Shown here piece after piece: positions 44,168 through 52,340 of a stretch of 64,000 nt of DNA. Numbering within the stretch: the stretch's first letter is position 1; every line of letters begins with the position of its first letter. The DNA comes from Noviluteimonas gilva. Lineage in GTDB: Bacteria; Pseudomonadota; Gammaproteobacteria; Xanthomonadales; Xanthomonadaceae. The DNA is taken from NCBI RefSeq assembly GCF_009740395.1, contig NZ_WOXT01000006.1:1-64000 (forward strand), written 5' to 3'. The notes under the pieces are model-generated. The model worked only from the letters and a program-made list of their open reading frames with translations, ran no database searches and was not told where the DNA came from. The translations under genes were made by a program, and so were the position numbers.

Positions 44168-46008
44168 ACGACACCGCGTTGATGCTCACCACCGACATGA
44201 AGCTCGTGCTCGGGCTGGTGGGCTTCACGATGGTGATGTTCCTGTTCGAGCGCATCCGCGCCGACGTCGTCGCGCTGGTCGTCCTCGTGCTGCTCGGCCT
44301 CACCGGGCTCGTCGCGCCGGAAGATCTGTTCGGCGGTTTCTCCGGCAACGCGGTCATCTCGGTCATTTCCACGATGATCCTCGGCGCGGGCCTGGACCGC
44401 ACCGGCGCGCTCAATCGCCTCGCGGCCTGGTTGTTGCGGCGTTCGAAAGGCATGGAGGAGCGCCTGCTCCTGCTCACCAACTCGGTGGCCGGCCTCAACT
44501 CCTCCTTCATGCAGAACCCGTCGGTGATGGCGCTCTACCTGCCCGTCGCCTCGCGCCTGAGTTCGCGCACGGGCCTGCCCTTGTCGCGCTTCCTGTTGCC
44601 GTTGGCCGTGGCCATCGTGATGGGCGGCTCGCTGACGATGGTCGGTACCTCGCCGCTGATCCTGCTCAACGACTTGCTGGTCTCGTCGAACGCCAACCTG
44701 CCTTCCGGTGCCGCGACGCTCGAACCGCTGCACATGTTCGCGCCGATGCCGATCGGCCTGGCGCTGCTCGGCGCGGGGTTGCTGTACTTCCGCTACTTCG
44801 GCGACAAGCAACTCGAGCAGTACGACATCGACCGCGGCGTCACGCCGGCGCGCACGCAGAGTTACTTCGCGCAGGCCTACGGCATCGAAGGCGATGTGTA
44901 CGAACTCACGGTCTCCGCCGACAGCCCGCTCGTGGGCATGTCGCTGGGCGAAGCCGAAGCCTTGCGCGGCGCACCGTTGCTGCTCGCGCTGAAGACCGGC
45001 AACGAATCGCGCCTGGCACCGCCGGCCGATGCGCGCATCTGGGTCGGCAGCGTGATCGGTGCGATGGGCGAGCGCCAGGTCGTCGCGGATTTCGCGCAGA
45101 ACAATTTCATGCGCATGAGCACGCGCCTGCGCACCTTCGGCGATCTGTTCAATCCCAGCCGCGCGGGCATCGCCGAAGCCGTCGTGCCGCCGACCTCGCA
45201 ATACATCGGCAAGTCGCAGGCCGAACTGCAATTGCGCAAGCAATACGGCATCAGCCTGCTCGCGGTGAACCGCGACAAGACCGTGCATCGCGAAAACGTG
45301 CGCCAGCTCAGCCTGCGCGCCGGCGACATGCTCGTGCTGCACGGCATCTGGCAGGACCTCGCGCAGGCCGCCGAAAACAAGGACTTCGTGGTGGTCACCG
45401 ACTACCCGAAGGGCGAGCAGCGTCCGCACAAGTTCAAGCTCGCGATCGGCATCTTCGTGGTGACGATGTTGCTCGCCCTGTCCACGCGCATCCCGGTGTC
45501 GATCGCGCTGATGACCGGCGTGGCGGGCATGCTCGTCGCCGGCGTGCTGCACATCGACGAAGCCTATTCGGCGATCAGCTGGAAGACCGTCTTCGTCATG
45601 GCCTGCCTGATTCCCTTGGGATGGGCGATGGATTCCAGCGGCGCGGCGGCGTGGATCGCGGGGCACACGATCGAACAGCTGCCCGAAGATTTGCCATTGG
45701 TCATCGTCGAAATCGTGTTGTGCCTGCTGACGACCTTGTTCTCGCTGGTCATCGGGCACGTCGGCGCAACGATCGTGATGGTGCCGATGGCGATCAACCT
45801 CGCATTGGCCGCGGGCGGCAATCCCACTGCGTTCGCGTTGCTCGTCGCGCTGTCGGCGTCGAACAACTTCATGACCGCGTCCAATCCGGTGATGTCGATG
45901 ATCACCGGCCCCGCCGGTTACCAGCCGCGCGATCTGTGGCGGCTGGGTGCGCCGCTGTCGCTGGTCTACCTGATCGTGATCGTCGCAGCCGTGAACATCA
46001 TGTTCTGA
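44164..46008 (+). CDS. SLC13-family permease with two RCK_C (TrkA-C) domains
   Basis: A 614-residue inner-membrane transporter of the divalent anion:sodium symporter type. Membrane segments at both ends flank a cytoplasmic insert with two TrkA-C domains (about 239-320 and 335-415; [20 protein letters not shown] and [14 protein letters not shown]). Transport motifs include [33 protein letters not shown] and, in the second half, [16 protein letters not shown]. Dicarboxylate, sulfate or other anions are possible substrates; sequence alone does not decide. The GTG start overlaps trmB. Confidence 0.88.
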   Translation: MNDTALMLTTDMKLVLGLVGFTMVMFLFERIRADVVALVVLVLLGLTGLVAPEDLFGGFSGNAVISVISTMILGAGLDRTGALNRLAAWLLRRSKGMEERLLLLTNSVAGLNSSFMQNPSVMALYLPVASRLSSRTGLPLSRFLLPLAVAIVMGGSLTMVGTSPLILLNDLLVSSNANLPSGAATLEPLHMFAPMPIGLALLGAGLLYFRYFGDKQLEQYDIDRGVTPARTQSYFAQAYGIEGDVYELTVSADSPLVGMSLGEAEALRGAPLLLALKTGNESRLAPPADARIWVGSVIGAMGERQVVADFAQNNFMRMSTRLRTFGDLFNPSRAGIAEAVVPPTSQYIGKSQAELQLRKQYGISLLAVNRDKTVHRENVRQLSLRAGDMLVLHGIWQDLAQAAENKDFVVVTDYPKGEQRPHKFKLAIGIFVVTMLLALSTRIPVSIALMTGVAGMLVAGVLHIDEAYSAISWKTVFVMACLIPLGWAMDSSGAAAWIAGHTIEQLPEDLPLVIVEIVLCLLTTLFSLVIGHVGATIVMVPMAINLALAAGGNPTAFALLVALSASNNFMTASNPVMSMITGPAGYQPRDLWRLGAPLSLVYLIVIVAAVNIMF

Positions 46009-46014
46009 AGCGGG

Positions 46015-46371
46015 TCATGTTCTGACGACGCGCACGAGCCCGTCTTCCACGACGACGGGAATTGTGCGCAATGCGGCACCCCGGCACGGCCCGGCGATGC
46101 ATTCGCCGCCCTGCAACTCGAATGTCGCGCCATGCACCGCGCACACCAGGCGGCCCTGCTTGTCCTTCAGGAAGCGACCCGGCGCCCAATCGAGGCGACG
46201 GCCCGCATGCGGACACACGTTGAGCCACGCGCGCACGGCGTCGCCTTCACGCAGGACGATCAGCGATTCGGCGTCGTTGCCTTCCAGGCGCGCCTCGATT
46301 TCATGCAGTCCACCGTCTTCGAGTTGGTCGAAGCGGAGAAGTGCGTCGCGTTGTTCGTCGGCGGAGGTCAC
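46015..46371 (-). CDS. Rieske [2Fe-2S] ferredoxin-like protein
   Basis: A 118-residue protein with both Rieske cluster motifs, CPHAGRRLDW and CAVHGATFELQGG, giving two Cys and two His ligands. The acidic N-terminus and absence of membrane segments point to a soluble electron carrier, like ferredoxin partners of oxygenases or the NirD group. No oxygenase is next to it. Its stop is six bases from the convergent permease stop. Confidence 0.9.
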   Translation of the reverse strand: MTSADEQRDALLRFDQLEDGGLHEIEARLEGNDAESLIVLREGDAVRAWLNVCPHAGRRLDWAPGRFLKDKQGRLVCAVHGATFELQGGECIAGPCRGAALRTIPVVVEDGLVRVVRT

Positions 46372-46458
46372 GATTTAACGAAGTCCTCACACGCTTGGCG
46401 AATGGGGGCCGGATACTCGCCGCCCCGGCACTGCCGCATTGTGTCACGGCCCCCGACG

Positions 46459-46746
46459 ATGATCGCATTCACGCACCGCTTCGACTCCACCGCATTCCGC
46501 AACGCGTTCGCGCCGCGCAAGCCGCGTCGCCCGTGGTTGCGCGTGTTGTTCGGGTTGGTTGGCGTCGCATTGCTCGTCGCGCTGGTCGCCGTGAGCGTCG
46601 TCGTCGGTGTCGCGATGATTTCCGCCGGCTTGCTGATCAAGCTGTGGAAGTCGCGCAGCGCGTCGCGCGTGCAGCGCGATCCGCGCGTGATCGACGGCGA
46701 ATATCGCGCCGTCCGCAACGACAAGCACGCCCTCCCCTCCGCATGA
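46459..46746 (+). CDS. Small single-span membrane protein, unknown function
   Basis: A 95-residue protein with a basic N-terminus (RKPRRPWLR) and one long hydrophobic stretch (VLFGLVGVALLVALVAVSVV onward), then a polar C-terminus ending in DGEYRAVRNDKHALPSA. No family recognised. Its stop overlaps the next start (ATGA), so it is translationally coupled to the fumarylacetoacetase-family gene. Confidence 0.65.
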   Translation: MIAFTHRFDSTAFRNAFAPRKPRRPWLRVLFGLVGVALLVALVAVSVVVGVAMISAGLLIKLWKSRSASRVQRDPRVIDGEYRAVRNDKHALPSA

Positions 46747-47420
46747 GCGACGTCGTCGCGCCGACCGCGCCGGTGCGCATCCCGGTGCGCGGCGGCGGTA
46801 CGTTCCCCGTGCGTCGCGTTTACTGCGTCGGCCGCAACTTCGCCGACCACGCGAAGGAAATGGGCGCCGCGGTTCCCGCATCGAAGGCCGAACGCGGCAC
46901 GCCCGTGTTTTTCGCCAAGCCCGCCGACGCCGTCGTCCTCGATGGCGTCGTGCCGTATCCGCCGGGCACGAACGACTTGCACCACGAAGTCGAACTCGTC
47001 GTCGCACTCGGCGAAGACGCGCAAGTCTTCGGCTACGCCGTCGGCCTGGACCTGACACGCCGCGACCTGCAATCGGCCGCGAAGGCCAAGGGCCTGCCGT
47101 GGGATACGGGCAAGGGCTTCGACTTCTCAGCACCGGTGGGCGAGCTCGTGCGCGCCGATACCCTCGAACCCCTCGCCCCGCGCCGCATCTCGCTCGAAGT
47201 GAACGGCACGCAGCGCCAGGCCTCCACGCTCGACCAGTTGATCTGGGACGTGCCGGAGATCCTCGCGGAGCTGTCGAACCTCTACGCGCTGAAGGCAGGC
47301 GACCTGGTCTTCATGGGCACGCCCGCGGGGGTCGGCCCGCTGCAGCCCGGCGACGTCTTCACGGCCCGCGTCGACGACGTGCTGGCCCTTCACGGTCGCA
47401 TCGACCCGCCCCTGCGCTAA
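46743..47420 (+). CDS. Fumarylacetoacetate hydrolase family protein
   Basis: A 225-residue protein of the FAH superfamily, whose members act as acylpyruvases, oxaloacetate tautomerases or decarboxylases. It contains RVYCVGRNFADHAKEMG, VFFAKPADAVV, LHHEVELVVALGEDAQ with metal-binding acids, GLDLTRRDLQ, WDTGKGFDFSAPVG and VFMGTPAGVGPL. The short form matches YcgM-like acylpyruvases; exact substrate cannot be fixed from sequence. Coupled to the preceding small membrane protein gene. Confidence 0.88.
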   Translation: MSDVVAPTAPVRIPVRGGGTFPVRRVYCVGRNFADHAKEMGAAVPASKAERGTPVFFAKPADAVVLDGVVPYPPGTNDLHHEVELVVALGEDAQVFGYAVGLDLTRRDLQSAAKAKGLPWDTGKGFDFSAPVGELVRADTLEPLAPRRISLEVNGTQRQASTLDQLIWDVPEILAELSNLYALKAGDLVFMGTPAGVGPLQPGDVFTARVDDVLALHGRIDPPLR

Positions 47421-47458
47421 CCTCGTGGTCGCCGGCCTGTCGCCGGGGAGGACTGCGC

Positions 47459-47863
47459 ATGGGCATGCTCACGGAGTTCAAGGCGTTCATCGCACGCGGC
47501 AACGTCGTCGACCTCGCGGTCGCCGTCGTGATCGGTGCGGCGTTCGGCAAGATCGTCACCGCGCTGGTCGAAGGCCTCGTCATGCCGATCATCGCGATGA
47601 TCACGGGCGGTGCGAGCGTCGCCGCGTGGAAGTACGTCGTCACGCCCGGCGTCACCGACGCCACCGGCAAGGTCCTCACCGCCGAAGTCGCCTTCAAGTA
47701 CGGTTTGGTGCTGCAGACGGTGATCGACTTCCTGCTGATCGCCTTCGTGATCTTCCTCGTCCTGAAGGCCTACAACCGCGTGCGCGAACCCGCGCCCGAA
47801 GCCGCGACGCCCGAAGACGTGCTGTTGCTCCGCGAAATCCGCGATTCCCTGAAGACGCGTTGA
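47459..47863 (+). CDS. mscL: Large-conductance mechanosensitive channel
   Basis: A pentameric inner-membrane channel that opens under extreme membrane tension. The 134-residue protein has the first helix and pore segment (LTEFKAFIARGNVVDLAVAV then VIGAAFGKIVTALVEGLVMP), a periplasmic loop, the second segment (VLQTVIDFLLIAFVIFLVLK) and a C-terminal helix ending in LLLREIRDSLKTR. All family hallmarks are intact. A nested palindromic repeat follows. Confidence 0.97.
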   Translation: MGMLTEFKAFIARGNVVDLAVAVVIGAAFGKIVTALVEGLVMPIIAMITGGASVAAWKYVVTPGVTDATGKVLTAEVAFKYGLVLQTVIDFLLIAFVIFLVLKAYNRVREPAPEAATPEDVLLLREIRDSLKTR

Positions 47864-47870
47864 GCAGTCA

Positions 47871-47925
47871 CCCCCCTTCCAAGGGGGGTCAATCGCGCAC
47901 CGCGCGATTGGGGGGGATAACGCGA
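47871..47925. repeat. Nested double-hairpin repeat, copy 3
   Basis: CCCCCCTT/AAGGGGGG (47871-47888) then CAATCGCGC/GCGCGATTG around ACC (47890-47910), followed by GGGGGATAACGCGAGGC. It shares the flank ACGCGAGG with the copy at 27383 but has different inner arm bases. Confidence 0.75.
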
Positions 47926-48020
47926 GGCAGTACCCCCCCAACATGACCACCAGCACCCCTGCATCGCAGGGGTCCGCTGCTACGCTCGCAGTCTTTCCGC
48001 AAGCCTGGGGTCTGTCCGCA

Positions 48021-49448
48021 ATGCGCCTTGTCCCGACGATGCTCGCCACCGTCCTCGCCGCCTCGATCGCCGCCGCCCAGGCCGCGACGCCCGCGGCACA
48101 GACGACAACCATTTCTCCGGCGGCGATCCAGCACGCCACGCAATTGCGCGACAAGGCCGTCGCCGACGACACCGGTTACAAGATCGTCGAATCGCTGACG
48201 ACCGAAGTCGGCCCGCGCATGGCGGGCAGCGAAGCCGACGCGCGCGCAGTCGCGTGGGCGGTCGCGAAGTTCAAGTCGCTCGGCTACGACAAGGTGTGGA
48301 CCGAGCCGGTGACGTTCCCGAAGTGGGTGCGCACCAGCGAACACGCGCAGGTCCTCGGCGACCACGCGCAGCCGCTCACGCTTACCGCGCTCGGCGGCAG
48401 CCCCGGTGGCACGGTCGAAGGCGAGGTCGTGCGCTTCGCCGATCTGAAGTCGCTGCAGGAAGCGCCCGCCGGTTCGCTGAAAGGCAAGATCGCTTTCATC
48501 GACGTGCCGATGGAACGCGCGAAGGACGGCAGCGGTTACGGCATGGGTTCGCAGATCCGCGGACGTGGTCCGTCGGCGGCAGCGAAGGCTGGCGCGTCGG
48601 CGTATCTGATGCGTTCGGCGGGCACCGATTCGCATCGCAATCCGCATACCGGCATCACGCGTTTCGACGACGGCCTGACGCCGATTCCGTCGGCCGCGCT
48701 GGCGACGCCGGATGCCGAACAACTCTCGCGCCTGGTCGCGCTCGGCAAGCCGATCCGCGTCAAGGTCGCGCTCGATGTCGGTTGGACCGGCGAGGCGACG
48801 TCGTACAACGTCATCGGCGAAATGCGCGGCCGCAGCAAGCCCGACGAAGTCGTCGTGATCGGCGGTCACCTGGATTCGTGGGACCTCGGCACCGGCGCGA
48901 TCGACGACGGCGCGGGCGTGGCCATCGCGATGGGCGCGGGCAAGTTGATCGGCGACATGAAGCAGCGCCCGGCGCGCACGATTCGTGTGGTTGCATTCGC
49001 CAATGAGGAGCAGGGTTTGTACGGTGGTCGTGCGTATGCGGAGAAGCATGGTCCCGACGTGCGCAAGCATCAGATCGGCGCGGAAAGCGACTTCGGTGCC
49101 GGCCGTATCTATGCGTTCAGCACGGGCGCGCCGGAGCGTGCGCTGGGTGCGGTGAAGCAGATCGCCGACGTGCTCGCGCCGCTCGGCATCGCGTACACGC
49201 CGGGCGAAGGTGGCCCGGGCCCGGATATCAGCCCGTTCGCTGGCAATGGTCTCGCGTGGGCCGCGTTGCGCCAGGACGGCACGGATTACTTCGACTACCA
49301 CCACACGCCGGACGACACGCTCGACAAGATCGATCCGAAGGCGCTCGCGCAGAACGTCGCGGCCTATGCGGTGTTCGCTTATCTGGCGGCGGATGCGCAG
49401 GGGGATTTTGGTAGCGAGGCGAAGAAGGTTACGCCGCCGCGCGAATAG
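48021..49448 (+). CDS. Secreted M28-family zinc peptidase
   Basis: A 475-residue exported aminopeptidase-type enzyme. It has a signal peptide (MLATVLAASIAAAQAA) and a substrate-side domain containing the PA-like insertion (about 120-250). The di-zinc catalytic domain shows VVIGGHLDSWDLGTGAIDDG, FANEEQGLYGG with the catalytic glutamate pair, an aspartate in GAESDFGA and the final histidine in DYHHTPDDTLDKI. The start 48021 is chosen because it opens directly into the signal peptide; the frame is open further upstream. Similar peptidases act in the periplasm or outside the cell in Xanthomonadaceae. Confidence 0.93.
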   Translation: MRLVPTMLATVLAASIAAAQAATPAAQTTTISPAAIQHATQLRDKAVADDTGYKIVESLTTEVGPRMAGSEADARAVAWAVAKFKSLGYDKVWTEPVTFPKWVRTSEHAQVLGDHAQPLTLTALGGSPGGTVEGEVVRFADLKSLQEAPAGSLKGKIAFIDVPMERAKDGSGYGMGSQIRGRGPSAAAKAGASAYLMRSAGTDSHRNPHTGITRFDDGLTPIPSAALATPDAEQLSRLVALGKPIRVKVALDVGWTGEATSYNVIGEMRGRSKPDEVVVIGGHLDSWDLGTGAIDDGAGVAIAMGAGKLIGDMKQRPARTIRVVAFANEEQGLYGGRAYAEKHGPDVRKHQIGAESDFGAGRIYAFSTGAPERALGAVKQIADVLAPLGIAYTPGEGGPGPDISPFAGNGLAWAALRQDGTDYFDYHHTPDDTLDKIDPKALAQNVAAYAVFAYLAADAQGDFGSEAKKVTPPRE

Positions 49449-49478
49449 GTTTCGCTGCGAGAGCGCGCTACACCAGCG

Positions 49479-49892
49479 TTAGCGCGCCGCCCGAACGTGG
49501 TGTGTTCCAAACTTTTTTGGGAAAGAGTTCGGAACACACCACGCTGGGGCATCACCTTGCGGGTCGCTTCGATCAAGGGGCTTTCGCTCGAGCGTTCTTT
49601 GGGGGGTGCGAAGCGCGCTTCGCACTCGCCGATCGTTGAGAGCGGGGGCTGCTGCATGCCTTGACGCAAGCTCGTGGTCGTAGCGGATCCCTTTGAGGAG
49701 TTCCTCCAGGTCTCGTGCGAGGCGCGAGAACCACCACGCCAGTGCATCCGGACGGAACAAATTGTCATAGGAACTCGCCGCGGTGCCGGTTTCGGTGAGG
49801 CGAGAGAGCAAGCGCATGTGATCGCGCATCTGGATGAGCGTGAGCTGGGATGACTCGGCAACGACCAACACGGTCGGCTTTTGAGGGCGCAT
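49479..49892 (-). CDS. XAC0095-like small protein with repeat-derived C-terminus
   Basis: The first about 85 residues are homologous to the gene at 2170: VLVVAESSQLTLIQMRDHMR, LLSRLTETGTAASS, then a helical WWFSRLARDLEELLKGI. The start ATG 49892 has the same GGAGGTTCCCATG leader as the paralogue. From about residue 88 the frame runs into structured repeat copy B (49482-49640) and ends on a stop at the repeat's edge. The last about 50 residues are therefore translated repeat, not ancestral protein. The original stop may have been removed by repeat insertion. Function unknown. A 21-bp periodic array lies upstream. Confidence 0.6.
   Translation of the reverse strand: MRPQKPTVLVVAESSQLTLIQMRDHMRLLSRLTETGTAASSYDNLFRPDALAWWFSRLARDLEELLKGIRYDHELASRHAAAPALNDRRVRSALRTPQRTLERKPLDRSDPQGDAPAWCVPNSFPKKFGTHHVRAAR
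49482..49640 (+). repeat. Structured repeat element, copy B
   Basis: GCGCGCCGCCCGAACG, hairpin 1 at 49497-49542 with outer arms GTGGTGTGTTCC / GGAACACACCAC, the shared block CGCTGGGGCATCACCTTGCG, and hairpin 2 TGCGAAGC / GCTTCGCA (49607-49624). It overlaps the 3' end of the XAC0095-like gene in antisense. Confidence 0.9.
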
Positions 49893-50209
49893 GGGAACCT
49901 CCGTCGATCAGCGTTGAGGCCTTCGTGCTGAACTAGCGGCACGAAGGAGTCGGGAGGCTGAGAAAACCGGATGATTCGGCCGGGCGTTATTCCCCCATTG
50001 GGGTCTGGTATTCCGCCCCCTCCCGACGCAGAACCGCAACGTCGAAGGACGGCCGCCAGAGGCAACCGCCAATCAAGAGTTTCTCAGGCTCTGTGGGCGA
50101 TCCTGCAATCGTCTTTGCGGGCAACCAATCAGACGAATGCTCGTCCGGATGCGGGACAAATCTCGCGTCCTGCAGGAGTGCGAACGCTGTCGGAAAGCGT
50201 TGCTCCAGG

Positions 50210-50480
50210 TCCGCAACGTCTCGGGAGACGCTACCGACCTCTTCGAAGGCATCCGCGACCTCTCCGAAGACCTTCGTGACCTCTCCCGAGACGTCAAGGG
50301 ACATCTTGGTAGACGTCCACGATCTCTATGGAGAAGTCTGTTGACCTCTCGGTCGAAGTCACTGATCTCTGAGGAGACATGCATTGCTCTCTTCGCAGGC
50401 GTCCGCGATCTCTCCGGAGACATCCATCCAGCCTTCGTAGTCGTTCGCGGTCCTTCGCGAGACGTCCGCTGACATCTCAG
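50210..50480. repeat. Degenerate 21-bp periodic repeat region
   Basis: Units built around GACCTCTCCGAAGACCTTCG and GCGATCTCTCCGGAGACATC recur every 21 bases with much variation (blocks about 50210-50310 and 50385-50480). On the minus strand they read as seven-residue repeats such as DVSGEVTKVFGEVADAF, interrupted by a stop. The layout mirrors 1320-1905: both arrays lie about 260-320 bases upstream of an XAC0095-like gene. No gene is confidently called in 49893-50617; a minus frame (49987-50304) is possible but unsupported. Confidence 0.6.
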
Positions 50481-50540
50481 TCGAAGTTCGCAATGCATTG
50501 GTCGGGGTTCTCGTTGCTTCACGACCCTCTCCCCAAGCGC

Positions 50541-50570
50541 GATGTCCGCTTTCGGCCAAAAGCGGACATC
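50541..50570. repeat. Dispersed palindromic repeat, perfect copy
   Basis: GATGTCCGCTTT (50541-50552) and AAAGCGGACATC (50559-50570) are perfect 12-base arms around CGGCCA. This is the cleanest copy of the TGTCCGCTTT family. Confidence 0.9.
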
Positions 50571-50617
50571 GCCGGAGACTCCCCGAATCGCCCCTTCATG
50601 CCCATTACAATCTCCCA

Positions 50618-51109
50618 ATGGACCTGACAGCCCTCTTAATCCCAATTGCCGTTACAGCCGTCATCTCATTGCTACTGCGGCTTGCATCCCCGCACGCAAT
50701 TTCCGTCGACGGCAGAACGACCATCGGCTACGGCGTGGGAGTCAGGAGCTTTGCTGTTCTTTCTGGACTGGTCACGCTGGCTCCGCTCGTTGGGTCGTTT
50801 TTCGTGGAGCCCAAGGACCGGATTGCGATGCTCATGATCGCCGCCACTTTCGGATTCCCGGCCCTTTACCTACTTTTTGAGAGCTTCGGCGTCCGCATTG
50901 TCTATTCGGACAGTGGGATCGAAGCGTTTTCGCCGTGGCGCAAGAATCGATCCTTCGCTTGGGACGAACTACGCGGCGTAAGTTTTTCCGAGATGGCACG
51001 GTGGCATCGAATCGAAACCACTCGTGGGTACGTGCGCATGCACGAGATGAAGTCGGGAGTAGCTTCGTTGCTGCAAGAGTTGGAACGCAGAGGCATCAGC
51101 ATCAAATGA
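50618..51109 (+). CDS. Small membrane protein with a PH-like domain, unknown function
   Basis: A 163-residue protein. The N-terminal half has about three hydrophobic segments (LLIPIAVTAVISLLLRLA, SFAVLSGLVTLAPLVGSFF, IAMLMIAATFGFPALYLLF). The C-terminal half is a compact beta-domain (VRIVYSDSGIEAFSPWRKNR, FAWDELRGVSFSEMARW, RIETTRGYVRM) resembling bacterial PH-like domains, and ends in a helix. No specific family is certain. It lies between two copies of the dispersed palindromic repeat, so it is probably monocistronic. The ATG 50618 is the first sensible start. Confidence 0.65.
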   Translation: MDLTALLIPIAVTAVISLLLRLASPHAISVDGRTTIGYGVGVRSFAVLSGLVTLAPLVGSFFVEPKDRIAMLMIAATFGFPALYLLFESFGVRIVYSDSGIEAFSPWRKNRSFAWDELRGVSFSEMARWHRIETTRGYVRMHEMKSGVASLLQELERRGISIK

Positions 51110-51769
51110 GGTCTCCCGGGAACGAGACTGGCTGAGCCGCGTGGTCGGGAATGTCCGCTTTGGGTCGTTAGCGGTCACCCCATGACCGACTGCTATGGGC
51201 CAGAAGCGGACATTGTCCATCCGTGCGTAGAGGGAGTTCGCTGATTACCTGGGGTGATGTCCCATCGAAGCGCGGCGCGGGGGCACACCCTCAGGTTCGT
51301 GGCCTTCGTGCGTCGAACAGGCCGGACGACAAGCCGGGGATGGCCGCTCCGCATCGATGGGCCGGGCGCCCGCACGCGGCGGTCATTGCCGCGCTCATGA
51401 GCGGTATCAATGCCCGACCCGCGTCGATCTCCCAAAGGCCTGATGCGCGCTACGACCGGCCTGAGAGGCTGCAGCGAAGCCATCGCGGCCTACCAGCGCC
51501 TGCGCCAGATCCTGTTCATCACGCTGGCCGGCAGCCGTCCTGCACGAGCGAGCGGCTGTACCAGACCATCCGCGGATGAGCGCGTCGCCAATTCGTAGGC
51601 AATAAATCTGGCGGCCTGGCGGACCCTTAGCGGGTGCCCTGGAGTTCCCGCTCGTGACGCCATCGGAGCTTCGTCGTCCGCATTTGTCGCTATGCCCGAG
51701 GCCGCCTCGACAGCCTCTTCGAGCCTGACCATTCCTGATCCGCTTCCAACTTAGGTCCTTGGAGGACGC
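51110..51769. other. Intergenic region with one dispersed repeat and no supported gene
   Basis: Contains a paired TGTCCGCTTT-type repeat at 51151-51213. The remaining sequence has several short open frames in conflicting directions (for example 51223-51579), none with a ribosome-binding site or recognisable domain. Confidence 0.5.
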
Positions 51770-52300
51770 ATGAAGATTAAACCTCTGGTGCTGCGCGCCC
51801 TCTTGTCCCTATTGCTAGTCAGCAGTTTTACGACCCAAGCGACTCCCTTAGGTGCTACTGCAATCGGTGGGGAGCCAGCAGACAACCTGGTGCAGGTCGA
51901 GTGGTCGGTAGAACCGTCCAAAAAAATCAGTGAAGCCGAAAAGACAGCCTTGTTGGAGCACTTGCGCCTAGCACTATTAGCGGCGCTGCCCAATGACCAA
52001 CCCGCGGTGCGTCCGCTGAAGATCCGAGCGCATATCACTGCCGTTGATACCGTCTCGCCAGCCCTGAACACTGCCTCGGCCCTCTTGCTGTTCTTGCCGT
52101 TTGATCGAGGCGGTGCCTCAGTCGAAATCCAAGCAGTGGACCTGAACACCGGAGAGCAGGTCGCTTCCATGACCAAGAGTTACTCGCCGTCAATGAGGAA
52201 GATGAGAGCACGCTTTAAGAAGCTCGCGCCCGCCCAACTTGCATTGGAAGAGCTTGCCTCTGTTTTTTCTGCACAACTAGCTTTGGCTCGCACTCAGTAG
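51770..52300 (+). CDS. Exported protein, DUF3313-like
   Basis: A 176-residue protein with a signal peptide (LVLRALLSLLLVSSFTTQAT) and a strong ribosome-binding site (TTGGAGGA, 51758-51765). The mature part has NLVQVEWSVEPSKKISEAEK, a helix, then RPLKIRAHITAVDTVSPALN and SVEIQAVDLNTGEQVAS, a pattern like the DUF3313 group of exported proteins. Codons are less GC-rich than in the core genes. Function unknown; periplasmic location inferred from the signal. Alone on its strand before the glycosyltransferase. Confidence 0.65.
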   Translation: MKIKPLVLRALLSLLLVSSFTTQATPLGATAIGGEPADNLVQVEWSVEPSKKISEAEKTALLEHLRLALLAALPNDQPAVRPLKIRAHITAVDTVSPALNTASALLLFLPFDRGGASVEIQAVDLNTGEQVASMTKSYSPSMRKMRARFKKLAPAQLALEELASVFSAQLALARTQ

Positions 52301-52340
52301 TGCTGGGGACCACCTTTTGCTTCCACTATTAGACTCCATC

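Noticed and set aside
49987-50304. Possible 105-residue minus-strand protein next to the second 21-bp array
   Set aside because: No ribosome-binding site or recognised domain; the N-terminal third is repeat sequence. Kept only as part of the repeat observation.
51223-51579. Plus-strand frame of 118 codons in the gap before 51770
   Set aside because: Low-complexity Arg/Pro/Ala composition, no ribosome-binding site, and competing frames on both strands.
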